DNA of 64,000 bases from Gordionus sp. m RMFG-2023 (Eukaryota; Nematomorpha; Gordioida; Chordodea; Parachordodidae), in assembly GCF_954871325.1 (NCBI RefSeq), contig NC_088776.1, forward strand, positions 46,952,569 through 47,016,568, read 5' to 3'. Every line of letters starts with the position of its first letter. Positions within the stretch are counted from its first letter, which is position 1. Of this stretch, positions 38,001 through 49,160 are shown one piece after another. The notes below the pieces were generated by a model, which saw only the letters and a list, made by a program, of their open reading frames with translations, did no database searches and was not told the DNA's origin. Position numbers and translations under genes: made by a program.

Positions 38001-40406
38001 TATATTTTAAATATAATGATAACCAAAATTAGTTGGAAATTTTACAGATCACAAAGATAGATAGATTAAAAATAGCAACACCAAAACTAAATAAGTAAAG
38101 GTTATATTTTATATTTAATATTTTTTAATTTGTAGACTGTTTAACATTTATAGTAGTGAAGATGAAATTATGGAGATAGGTTCTCCTGAGTCAAATCTTA
38201 ATCTTGAAATTCTAGATGGAAAATTTTATATAGTAATTCATGTGAAAAAGGACAGGGTGCAAGCCGAATGTCAAAAATACACAAGTAAAAAAGTTATTGA
38301 ACATACTCCTCACAAACCTTGTTAAACATATTAAAGTATAATATACATTTTTATTTTATAATTATTAACATAATAATACCTATAATACTTAAGTCCTTCT
38401 TAGATAATTGTTATTAAAATTTTTTATATAAGATAGTTGATTATCAAATTAAAATCATTTTGGATATATTTTTTTTAGGGGTATACCGATACTAGTTTTT
38501 AGAGATTGATCCAATCCGATATTCCGGATATTAAATTGATATTGGCCGATTACCCGATATCATATCTAATTTTGTATTCTGTAAAGATAACAATGGTTTT
38601 AAATATTTAAAATAATATTTAACATTAATATAGGGAAGATTTCTTATATTTCCGATTTATCAGAGGTCAGCTTGCGGCGATAGTAACTGTCAATATCACC
38701 AGCTTCACTAAAAACAGAATCTGTAGTGATTATCGCACACTTTTATAAACAGAATGCGCAAAAAAATAACAATATGATAGAATGTTTATTAATTAATTAT
38801 TATTACTAAAAAAATATACATAAAAATGGATTTCGATTTTATTTATAAAAATAAATAATTTTAGATATAACTATTTTTTTTCATTTTATAACATTTTATT
38901 TTTGTTAAAGAAGCCATTTTTATATCGGATCAAATTTTATAATATTGACCTATAACCAATATTTTAAAATGGGTGAAATATCGGCCCAATCCGATCCGAG
39001 AAAAAATATCGGCACATCCCTAATGTATTTTATATTTAATTATTTTAGCAAGTTCTTATTAAAGGAAATATTTAAGCGACAATTGATATATAATATTAGA
39101 TAATTTTAAAAGGCTCTTAATAAAATAATTTTAATAAGGTAGAATTTAACTTTATTAGTTACTTTTATTTATTTATGATATAAATAAAATTACATTTCAG
39201 TATTTTTTACAAAATTTAATTAATTTAAAATGCATTAAAGAAAATTGCTATGTAATTAACAATTAAATAATATAATGTTGTACATTATTTTCATATTTTT
39301 TATATATAATTTAATAATTTTGCAAGAAATATATAAAAAAAATATGAAAAAAAATTTAAATGATATTTATATACTATATATGATATTACAAATGCAAGAA
39401 TTAATAAGTCATATTAGAAAATAAATAAAAAATACATAAATATCACAAACAAGTAATGATAAATACTTATTAAAGATAATGAATAAAATAAAACTAGTAT
39501 ATATTTTTTAGAGATGCCATTTATCCATATACTCCGAATATAAGCTATATTTAAAACACAGAAAATAACCTGCAAATTCTAATAAATCATTTGATTTAAT
39601 TTTTTTTCTTATTTGCACTTTTTTAACTCCCATTAAATATACTACTCTCACTTCCCTGTTTAAGCTATAAATGGGCAAAAATTAATATTATTAGTACCTG
39701 GTTATTATAATTAATTCAACAATAAATATTTTATTATTGCAAATATTCATTCTTATATGTGTATGCTATGTTCTTCACAAATAAATAATAAAAACTGTAT
39801 TTTATAAACTATTCTAATTTAATTGGTAATGATAATTTAAAAGTATCTTGTATTTAAGATACTCTAATTTAGTAAAAGATACAAGTATCTTTTATCTTTT
39901 TGATATTTTGAAAAAGATACTAGTATCTGTATCTAAGATTCATTTTTTTAAAAAGAATCTGTATCTAGATTCTTTTTCTGGAGGACCTGCCCAACTCTGT
40001 GTACATTGTACATTATAGGAAATAACAGTGTAAAGGTGAGTGTATGATTAACTTACAATAATCTAAATTTTTCCATTTCAACCTTTCTTTCTTCCTCATC
40101 TATTTTTTTTAATTTTTTCAGTGAGTCATATAAACGTTTGTCAATATGACGACCTGGCGACTTGGACCCACCTGAGCTAGTATGTGAACCATTTCTTTTT
40201 CTATACAATACTTCATTTTTAGTATAAAAATAAATAATTAACCTATCTCTATGTTTAGATATCCTGTTTTCAGATTGTGGTGTAGTATATTTAGATGTCC
40301 TAACATTGATATCAAGTCTGTTACGTGATTTTGATCTACTTCTATGTCTACTCTTTTTTTTAGAAGATTTATTAGGACTTCCATTTCTGCTTCGAGATCT
40401 AGGCAT
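35080..40406 (-). CDS. ARGLU1: ARGLU1, arginine- and glutamate-rich protein 1
   Basis: Five coding exons on the minus strand: 40406-40243, 40200-40057, 37568-37343, 37270-37187 and 35256-35080. Phases agree at every junction and give 264 residues (human protein about 273). Residues 1-55 form the Arg/Ser-rich part (MPRSRSRNGSPNK...). Residues about 80-240 are one long charged helix/coiled coil with the family's Glu/Lys pattern (DEEERKVEMEKF; RQKDVESRLMDDET). The C-terminus LNKGKSIRPKLSFSIK is the family signature. In vertebrates ARGLU1 is a nuclear protein that binds splicing factors and the Mediator subunit MED1; that role is inferred here. The start is the Met opening the RS region. Introns: 42 bp, 2488 bp, 72 bp and 1930 bp, all GT-AG; the two large ones hold transposons. 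The reading frame is intact. Confidence 0.93.
35345..35854. mobile_element. hAT MITE with TIR CAGGGTTGC, in the last ARGLU1 intron
   Basis: Starts cagggttgcatctcccc and ends ctggcaaccctg, with a perfect 8-bp duplication tgtatacc on both sides (35337-35344 and 35855-35862). 510 bp, non-coding, with aaatctccc/ggaaactcc sub-terminal repeats. The terminus cagggttgc and inner ggcaaccctg match the ends of the foldback hATs, so it was probably mobilised by their transposase. Confidence 0.92.
37738..39997. mobile_element. hAT-like transposon remnant in ARGLU1 intron 2
   Basis: Inverted termini gagttgggcag / ctgcccaactc are flanked by an identical 7-bp repeat tgtgtac (8 bp if one mismatch is allowed). 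Both sub-terminal regions carry many gtatctaagatac-type repeats (37745-37905 and 39840-39975). A short plus-strand frame at about 38150-38330 has KKDRVQAECQKYTSKKVI, which resembles a damaged BED zinc finger from a hAT N-terminus. A second hAT is nested at 38476-39022. The element accounts for about 2.27 of the intron's 2.49 kb, and its right end lies 59 bp inside the 5' splice site. Confidence 0.8.
38476..39022 (-). mobile_element. Nested hAT remnant with TIR TAGGGATGTGCCGATA
   Basis: Left end taggggtataccgata and right end tatcggcacatcccta form imperfect inverted repeats, followed inside by ccaatccgat(a/c)cg blocks at both ends. Flanks attttttt / atgtattt are a possible 8-bp duplication. 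The minus strand at about 38640-38740 reads TTDSVFSEAGDID, matching the conserved (S/E)xxFSxAG of the hAT C-terminal dimerisation domain. It is therefore an internally deleted hAT, not a pure MITE. Confidence 0.78.
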
Positions 40407-40969
40407 GTTTTTTAGGAAATTTTTAGGTATAACTTTCGATACGAAATTAGTTCGCTGACAAAATAAAGAAAAACAAATGAATATATATTTTATCGATTTT
40501 TTTGTTGAGAATATGGCAATTTCATCAATTATTATATTTAATCGTGTATATATTGTGGTGAAATTTATTTTGTAAACTTTTTCAATCAAATCATATTCGT
40601 ATTTAGTAATTTAATTTTTGATTTATTTGTAGAACTTATTTTAAAATATGTTAAAATATTGAAACAACAATCCAACGAGCAGGTAACGTCAAGGGGGGGG
40701 GGGGCAGAGTCCGTGGAGTGGACTGAAATTTCTTCGGCCTTGTGGATAAATTTTTCTAGCAACCTTATTTTAAATTTATCCCTGTACTCCCTCTTGTAGT
40801 AATACAACTACTAATTTATAAACAATACGACTACTAATTTATATTTCAATTTATTTCAAACATCAAATTTATATTAATTAATTTTCGAATATTCTATTCT
40901 ATTTTTATATAAAATATCTATAAATAATATTTTATTAATTTATTACATTTCCTTCAAACATTTTAAAGT
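40407..40969. other. Upstream region of ARGLU1
   Basis: Presumed 5' UTR and promoter side of the minus-strand ARGLU1 gene. The ARGLU1 frame stays open upstream of the chosen Met to about 40589, but this part has no family similarity. G12 (C12 on the minus strand) lies at 40693-40704. No core promoter motif could be assigned with confidence in such A+T-rich sequence. Confidence 0.4.
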
Positions 40970-41440
40970 TAGATTTCTTCAATAAACCTCTTTGTAGGTT
41001 TACGGTTTCTTGATGAACAACGTAATGTGGTATTTGCATTTGTGTTTGTATTTGCTTCATTTACTGGCACAACCATTTCTGTAACTTCCAAAGAACTTTC
41101 ATGATTTGGGATAACTAAACGATTTCTTAACTGATCTGCATGCTTCCATAATGTTTTCCCGGAAGATTCAACAATATAAGAATAAAGTCCTATTCTTTCT
41201 TTAATTACTCCCTCTCTCCAAACATTGGTATTTTCATTATTTGTGAGATTTTAAATTCTCTTTCCTTTGAATGTAAATCATGATGAAGGCTTTGTCTACC
41301 TTTACTATTTCGTGTTTGGCATTTGGTCGGATCCAATCCAGACTTGTTTTCAATTGCCTCCCAAACATAATTTTAGCAGGAGATTTTCCTGTGGAACAAT
41401 GCTCTCCCAATCGGTAGGTTGTTAAAAAAAATTCCCTTCA
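40970..41440 (-). mobile_element. Ty3/gypsy LTR retrotransposon fossil, end of pol
   Basis: The minus strand shows the C-terminal end of a gypsy-type integrase: STGKSPAKIMFGRQLKTSLD (about 41340-41400), GLYSYIVESSGKTLWKHADQ (about 41130-41200), then a tail with RCSSRNRKPTKRFIE. This is the GKxP...LRP...W..H.DQLR layout of that family. Broken, a few breaks visible; neither LTRs nor the rest of pol were seen next to it. Confidence 0.78.
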
Positions 41441-41459
41441 TATACTACAACTCTTTTTC

Positions 41460-44400
41460 TTTTTTTTACCATTATATTTCATTATGATTATAATTATAAC
41501 TCAACCTTAAACACAACCTACCAACTCCAACATTCTTTAAGTCCACTACCTTTTATAACTTTTTTTCCTGTTCTATCACATCTCCATTCAACATCAAATA
41601 CAACAATTATATTGCTCAATATTTCTTATACATCCCTTATTTTTTTCCACACCTGAAAACATACTCAAAAGGTATTTTTTCCCCCCCTTTCATAAACATT
41701 CTCAAAAATAATTTTTTTTTCCCCTTTCATATATATTCCTCAGTTTTTTAATTTTTTATTTTCTCTAACCATTACATTTATTAAAACAAATAATCAACCT
41801 CTATCAAAAACCAACTAACCCCAACAATCTTTATGCTCATTCCCCTTTTTATATTAATAAACCTTATCTTTACAAGATCATTATTCTCTGTAGATTATTT
41901 CTTCTTACTCTCTGTCACATCCCCATTCACTATACAATTATTTTGACACTTCTTCCCTCTTTCATAAGTTTTTTCACTCAATTCACAACCTCTCCTTATC
42001 CACATAATGGTACACTGTCCCGTATGCTCTAAAACCATAAAAATTACCAAACCCGGCCTCTTTACCAAACACTAAACTAATGGTATCGTTTGTTCTGAGT
42101 CCAAAAAGCGTCCTTCTCTTCCCTTCCTAAATCCCCTTTCCATTTTTTCTACTCACAGCCATTCTTCCACCTCATCCAATAACGCCTACATACCAACCAT
42201 TAGTGTTGTTAAACGGCTCGTTTTGAGCCGATTTTTTAAAATGGCTAACTCAATACCTCATCCAGAAAAATATTACCCAAGCCTGAAGATTTTTCTCATA
42301 GAAGGAACAAATGTCTAGACATATATTTTCGAAATCTTGAGCCTAGGCAATATTTTTCTAGCTAAAATATTGAGTTAGCCGTTTTTAAAAATCGGTTCAA
42401 AACGAGCCGTTTAACAACACTACCAACCATATTAGACACATTTATTCTCCTCCAACCTTTCACTCATGGCGACATCATCAACTTCCTAAAATCCGACAAA
42501 CCTCCCATTATCTCTAGAATTCCTAAAGGTTCGAGAGTACAAGTAGCCAAAGTCCTCTCCACCTGCCTTCAATCATTATTAAATATCTTCTCCTCTCTCG
42601 ATCATTGGCTCAAACTTATCACATTTTCCTTGACGACTCTCCAACCTCCCAATCCAGAGATTCGGAAATCTTTAATCCAACAAATCAAAGACGCAACTAT
42701 ATATCCCCTCACCCTCACAACCACAATATCTTCTCATGAACCCCAAAAACTTTCCAGCCTACAATTAAAGGCAAAGTTAATTTCCAACAAAATTAACAAC
42801 CTAAACATATAATCCGCTCTTCGATTATTACTAGCATCTAATGATTCATTTGCTACTAGAAACGAAGAAAGTTTCAACAAACTCAAATTAAAGCACCCCT
42901 CCGGAGTTGATTTCATACCTCCCCCTCCTCCCAATATTTTTCCTACTGATTTCACCCCCGCCGAGGTGCGTAAATCTATTCTATCCTTCCATCATGACTC
43001 TTCTCCCAGTTACGATTGGCTTCGTCCCATCTTCCTCCAGGATCATACATCCCCCCTCATAGTTAGCCAGGTCCCAATTTTACAAAATTTAACAACATTT
43101 TGTAATAAAATAGCACAGGGACTCGTTCCTGAGTCCATCAGACCACTCATATTTGGTGCTAAACTAATCTCACTCGAAAAACCCAATAAGGATATCCGCC
43201 CAATAACAATCGGGACCGTACTAATATCTAAGGACAACGCAGTCTTAATTTTAGCACCTGACAAACTAGGTATCGGCATCAAAGGTGGCTGCGAAATAGC
43301 CACACATGCTACTCGTATCCATCTCCAAACTAACCCAAGTAACGAAATCCTCGTTAAAATTTTTTCTCCATTCGCCGCTCTCACTTTCTTCCACAAATGT
43401 ACCACTCATTCCCCACCTTTTCTCAATTATTTCATGCCATCCTATCTTCAATTCAAGAACTATTTACTTTCATCATCAGAAGGGATCCAACAAGGCGATC
43501 CTCTGGGTTCAATACATTTCTGCATTGGAATCAACGAAATGGTCAAAAACATTTCTTTCAACTGCAATCTTTTACTGCATACTTGGTACATTGACGACGG
43601 AATACTCTGCGGTCCCCCTAGTGAGGTTGCTAAGGCATTCGCCATCATCAAAACACGTTCCCATGCTATCGGACTCTCACTCAACGAACAAAAAACCGAG
43701 ATCTGCATATTTCATTGCTCCATCCCATTCCCCCACAACTTCCATACAACCGAACTCTTATCCCTCAGTCATCTCAGCTCTCCAGTTGGTGGTCATCCAT
43801 CAATCACTTCTTCACTAACGCATCTTCCAGCTTACTTCATTTCAAAAACATCTTTAAGTTTCTCCCTCCTCATCAAGCTTTTTTTCTCCTCAAAAACTTT
43901 TATTACAATCCTAAAATTCTCTATGCCCTTAAATCCACCTCAATTTTCAAATTCCCCGACTCATTAAAATCTTTTGAAATTTCCGTCAAATCTCTCGCCG
44001 AAGAGATACTTAATCTCCGCTTTAACCATAATTCATGGTTACAAGCATCACTTCTATGCAAGCTCGGAGGTATCGGCTTACGCTCACCTCTAACTCTTTC
44101 TATCAGTGGTTTAATCGCCTCACGTCACAGAGAGACTGGGATATTCCACTCAACGAAGGCTCCGTGGCTTACCTAAAATCGAGCCTTCACGACGACGATC
44201 TCACAGTTTTTCACCAATTGAAGCAAAGATCCCGTTGCGAGTTTCTGGAATACCCTCCAACAACCTTGATTTGTTGCTCTCCGCTGATGAGCTAAGATCT
44301 GCTATTGGACTAAGGCTCAATTGCGAAATTGTTCTTCCCTACCAATGCACACATTGCTAAACCAGTGTAGACATCAAGGGTAGACATTGTCTCCATTGTC

Positions 44401-44800
44401 GCTTTTGTTATGGCCGTTTTTCACGGCACACCAAATGCAACGACATCATACTACGCGCTCTCAAATCAGGAGACATTCCATCCAGATTAGAAAAAACTGG
44501 AGTCAGCTCCTGGTTTGGGACTTCACCTGCATTGACCAAAATGCACCATCTAACCATAATGTCGATGCCCTCGCCCTCGCAGAATCTTGAAAAACCATAA
44601 AGTACAATTCCTTAGACCCTTCTTTCTTATATATACCCATCGCCTGTTCCATTCTCACCACCTTCGGTAGCAAAGCTCAACGATTTTTCAAAGAATTAGG
44701 CAAACGGATTCGCGAAAAAACCGATCAGCATAAGGAATCCCTCTTCTTACGCCAAAGACTTGCTACCATTAAAATTAATAAATTAAATCAAGAAGAAAAC
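41460..44800 (+). pseudogene. LINE-like element with reverse transcriptase and nuclease-like C-terminus, longest copy
   Basis: The whole segment is C-rich and G-poor on the plus strand, unlike its surroundings. N-terminal part at 42500-42800: IPKGSRVQVAKVLSTCLQSL. RT region at 42840-44180: KHPSGVDFIP, SYDWLRPIFLQDH, VPESIRPLIFGAKLISLEKP, RPITIGTV, GIGIKGGCEIATHATR, EGIQQGDPLGSIHF, TWYIDDGILCGP (catalytic Asp pair), IGLSLNEQKTEICIF. Then the zinc-knuckle and RPDG/WD module in broken frames (44290-44600), and a tail with FFKELGKRIREKTD and FLRQRLATIKINK to about 44770. At least four frame breaks. MITE copy F is inserted at 42201. The 5' limit (about 41460) is set from the change in composition next to the gypsy fragment. 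Confidence 0.75.
42201..42422. mobile_element. Foldback MITE family TAGTGTTGTTAAA, copy F (reference copy)
   Basis: 222 bp, with termini tagtgttgttaaacggctcg and the exact complement at the right end. Perfect 8-bp target duplication ccaaccat at 42193-42200 and 42423-42430. The two halves are complementary almost to the centre (atgtctagacat, about 42310-42321), so the element can fold as one long hairpin. It interrupts the LINE-like element. Confidence 0.95.
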
Positions 44801-45343
44801 TGAGAAGTATATATATAATCTTTTAAAAAATTTAACTACTTAGGTTCGAAGTTTTATGTTCATTTTTACCAAATTAAATTTTTTTACTACAACAAAACTC
44901 TGGATTGCATTTAATTATTGCTCTCTTCGCCAAGAGGAATCCACAGTATCTATATAAGTGGAAGAGAAGGGGTAGGCACAGTTTGCATTTAATTTTCTTT
45001 GAGGGAGGAAGGGGGTAGGAGCGTTTTTTAGGGCAAATTTATTGTGGGGTTATCTATTATAATTTTAAATGAAATAGAGCAAATTTTATTATTTTGGCTA
45101 AAATCGTTATAAGGTCGTTTTTAAAAATCGATCGAATCTGGTTTGGGTGCATGACTTTGTCTTGCTGCTTGTATTTTATAAAATCTATTTTTTTACATAT
45201 AAGAAATAATCAAGGATCAATCTAAAATAAAATCTGTTTATGATGTACTATCTCATGAGGTTTATTATCCAAGGTAAGGTTAATTCAATTCTCAACATCA
45301 TTTAAAATTTAATTAAAAATATTATATAAGATTGATTCATACA
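44801..45343. other. Spacer with a half MITE
   Basis: About 45060-45145 (gctaaaatcgttataaggtcgtttttaaaaatcg) resembles the right arm of the TAGTGTTG MITE family. Nothing else recognised. Confidence 0.4.
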
Positions 45344-45928
45344 CAGGGTTGCCAGGTCAAAATTTTCAAATTGCGGGAGAAATATAAAAATTGCGGGAGA
45401 AATATGAAAATTGTGGTAGAAATAAAAAATTTGCTAAAAAGCCCGCAAAATCCAGGCCGGGCTGGGATTTTGAATTGACTCAACTATCCGCCTATTATTT
45501 TTTATAATTAGTTTATATTTATACAAATATGGTAACTATTTTTCAAAATAAAATAACATCTTGATTTATTAAAATATTATAATTTATAAAAAATAACCAA
45601 CGATCCTTTTTAAATATAAAAATGTAAACAAGATAAAATTTTATAAAAAAACAAACGATTTTAATTTTACAATGTAAAAAATATATTTTATGAGAATGTC
45701 CCGCAAAACATCCTCAATTAGAAATCTACCTTGTGTGTGTATAAGTTTATAGGGATAAGCGCTTAATTATCACGTAGCACGTTTAAATACATAAGGTAAT
45801 ATTGTACTCATTTCAATGATAATTATTTTATTTATTATTGTTCAATCACATCATAATAATCAGTGCAGGAGAGTGTATCTACATCCATTGCAAAACAAAA
45901 ATATTCTCCAAAAATAAGAAATAATACA

Positions 45929-48900
45929 TGATATATTCTGGGAAAGGCAGGTAACGAAAAAGTAAAAAATTTATTTTATTTTATTTAATTTATCATTTTA
46001 ATTTTATAAAAATTACTACTCTGATATTTACAATATTTACATCTATAGATATATATATTATTATTTTAATACCATTTACATATTAACGTTTACGAAAATT
46101 AATATAATTTAAAAGGTCATTAAAAAAAGAAAAGATTTTTACAAAAGGTCAAAGTAAAAAATATTCAAATTATATATTAACATTTCCCCCCTTTTTTTTA
46201 TATCTTCTTTCCTCAGTTTCTTATCTTCACTTCCAGTCATTTGTTTCTCAATTGCTCCATTAGTCATTTGTTCGTATATCTTTAAATTGTTTGTTTGCCC
46301 ATCTAATTATCGTTTGTTGAATGAAACATTGTTGGTTGAACATCATTGTTGAAACGTCGTTAGTTGAACATTGCTGTTTGTATTGATTATCACATTTCTC
46401 TTTCAAAATTTTATATATATATTTTTTTACAAAAATTTTATTTATTTATAACAATCATTTCTATTTATTTATAACAATCATTTTATATGTCGTAGGTCAT
46501 ATTCTCGCTTTTGAACTTGACTTTGAATTTTCGAATTTTGAACTTGAACTTGTTCACTTCTTCCACCTCTAAAAAAATTTTCTCCACTGTAGAATTTGCA
46601 TTTGATATTTTGTTGTTGTTTAGCCTCAGTCATATCTTTTCATTAATTTTAGCTTGTTATCCTTATCATCTAATCATTCGCTTGAACATCATCTTCACAC
46701 TAGCTTGTTCATCGCGTTATTTATAATCATTATTATCAATGTTTGTAAATATATATTATGATCAATAAATCTCAAATAAAATAATTTTGGAATAATGATA
46801 ATGGAATAAATAATTTATCAGAATCATTCATAAAAATCATGGAATATAGAATAATAGAATATTTGGAATTGTTTCATTTTATATTATAATTTTTTATTTA
46901 TTATTTATTTATTTTTATTTTTTAATTTTACTCCTTTATTTTTCAATTTAAACACTTTTTTATAATTTCTCTTTAACTTGTTCTCTATAACAAAATTTCT
47001 CTTTCTTCTTCCATTTTCAACATACGATCTCCATATCGTACTACTAATCTCTCTTTCAACATCACGATATTTAATCACCTTTGTTTTAATTTTCTTTTCC
47101 AAAGTTATTTTAAATTTTTTAATAATTATAAAATTTTTTATTTTATTATTTTCTTCAATTTTTATTTCATTATTGTTTTTAATAACTATTATTTCTTCAA
47201 TTGTTATCATATGATTTATTTCTTCTAATTTATAAGAATTTATTTCTTTTTTAACATTTGGTATTAATGTACATAATTCATTTTTATTCAAGTTTTTATT
47301 ATTATGATATTTATAATTATAATTTTCATGCTTTTTATTGTAATATGTACCTTCATAATTTTTACTATCTACTTTTCTATTTTCCTCGATTATATTTACA
47401 ATTTTATTAAGTATGTTCCCAAAAACTTTTATCCAATTCCTTCCCAGAATTGCAATTTTGTCATTTTGGACTACTAAAGCATCTAAGTTTTGAGTTTTGT
47501 CTTCATATCTCACTTTTATTTTAATGATTCCTAGCACCTCTATTCTTCTCCCATCATAGCCAGTCAGTTTCGTATCCGATTTATTTAAGACTTTGATTCC
47601 TATCTTTCTAGCAATATTAATCGGCAATATCGAAAATCGTGACCCGGTGTTGATCTGCATGTCTGTTGGTAAATCATTAAGATATATCGTAACTGGGATA
47701 GGTTCTAAATCGCTAAAACAAAAATCGTTAAAAATTGGGAACATGGCTTATATCTCCTAGAAAATTTTTAAAGTAAATTTGATATTAATATTAATAGATA
47801 CTAGGGGACTAAACACTTATATTTAAATTGAAAATTTAAAAAAAATCGCTAAAATGGAAGAAATATCATCCAAAATCCCAGTTTTGGGAATCCCAAAATT
47901 GGGAATTTGGATGATATTTCTTCCATTTTATAATTTTTTTTTAAATTTTCAATTTAAATACAAGTGTTTAGTTTCCTAGTATCTATTAATATTAATATCA
48001 AATTTACTTTAAAAATTTTCTAGGAGATATAAGCGATGTTTCCAATTTTTAGCGATTTTTGTTTTAGCGATATAGAACGGGAACCTCGTAACTTTGTAAT
48101 CATCATTTGCCTTGTCATCATCATCCATTCTATTTACGTCAAATCTGTTGTTGTATGACTGATTATTGTTCTGATTATTATTGTATCTAGGTATGTATCT
48201 CGATTCGTTCTGATGTCTATAATATTTATAATTATTTTCATTATATTTGTAATTATCATTATTATTATATCTATAGTTATCGTAGTTATAATTATTTTTA
48301 TTGTTAAATCTTGTAAAATTATTATACGGTCCTGCCTATTATACCCCCTATCATTATCATAAACTCTAGGATTATAATTGTTTCTATATCTTGGTTCATA
48401 ATTATTTGTATGTCTCGAATCCTTATAATTATCGTATCTCGGTTTCCACTGATATCTATGTACGTGCGACTTCATCCCTTTATCGTGCTCATCGTATTTC
48501 ATCATCCTTAAATTTTTTTTACTAAATAATCTTCTAATTAATCTATGAATTTTGTTTTATCATTATTGTCTTATTTTAAATATGTCATCATTAAAATTTT
48601 ATTATATTTTTATTCAATTTTATATTTTAATCATCTCTTACGTGTTTTTAGAATAATATTAAAATCATTTTCCATATTCCTCTTTTATCTAGCTTCACCA
48701 TGTTTCAGTATAATTAGCGTCTTAATTCTCTACCACCATGATAATTTCACGGAAGGCAGGTAAAGAGAAACCAAAAAAATATACTTTTTAATCTTTATTT
48801 AATTTATTTTTAATTTTATAAAAATTACTACTCTGATATTTTCAATTTTTACACCTACATATATATATTATTATTTTAATACCATTTACATATTAACGTT

Positions 48901-48968
48901 TACGAAAATTAATATAATTTAAAAGGTCATTAAAAAAAGAAAAGGTCAAAGTAAAAAATATTCAAATT
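45929..48968 (-). mobile_element. Ty3/gypsy-type LTR retrotransposon fossil, short, inside the foldback hAT
   Basis: Two direct repeats of about 230-240 bp (45929 to about 46171 and 48739 to about 48968) act as LTRs. Both start with tgata, share ggcaggtaa near the left end, and share atttaaaaggtcattaaaaaaag. On the minus strand, between them, lie a gag-tail-like region rich in R, N, Y and D (48505-48134) and then a retropepsin-like region (47744 to about 47350, with the ILPI and AILGR flaps of that fold) followed by a Lys/Asn-rich tail. Reverse transcriptase and integrase were not found, so the element is a broken or internally deleted copy. It inserted after the hAT copy was in place; the LTRs are diverged, so it is not recent. 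Confidence 0.8.
47709..48071. repeat. Large palindrome within the LTR fossil
   Basis: Arms of about 181 bp, complementary with few mismatches around a centre at 47890 (tttgggaatcccaaaa). The outer part of the right arm repeats, in inverted orientation, the beginning of the protease-like region of the left arm. Confidence 0.93.
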
Positions 48969-49160
48969 GATGAAACTACTGTTGCAGCAATTGTAATCAC
49001 TTATCTTGTAGTACAACATTCACAGAGCTACTTATAATTACAATGTAGGTAGAATCTTTCCCCATAATATTTAACGACTCCAAGATAAATAACTTTACTT
49101 GTAGAACAAAAATATGTTTAATTTTTTCTTATTTTAATGTTATTATGCAAATGTTTTCAA

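Noticed and set aside
42734-43708. Minus-strand and alternative plus frames over the LINE-like element
   Set aside because: Overlap the recognised RT motifs in other frames and have random composition. The element is pyrimidine-rich on the plus strand, which lengthens open frames on both strands.
46978-47214. Hydrophobic plus-strand frame resembling a small membrane protein
   Set aside because: Antisense of the Lys/Asn/Ile-rich tail of the LTR fossil; hydrophobicity follows from A+T-rich antisense codons.
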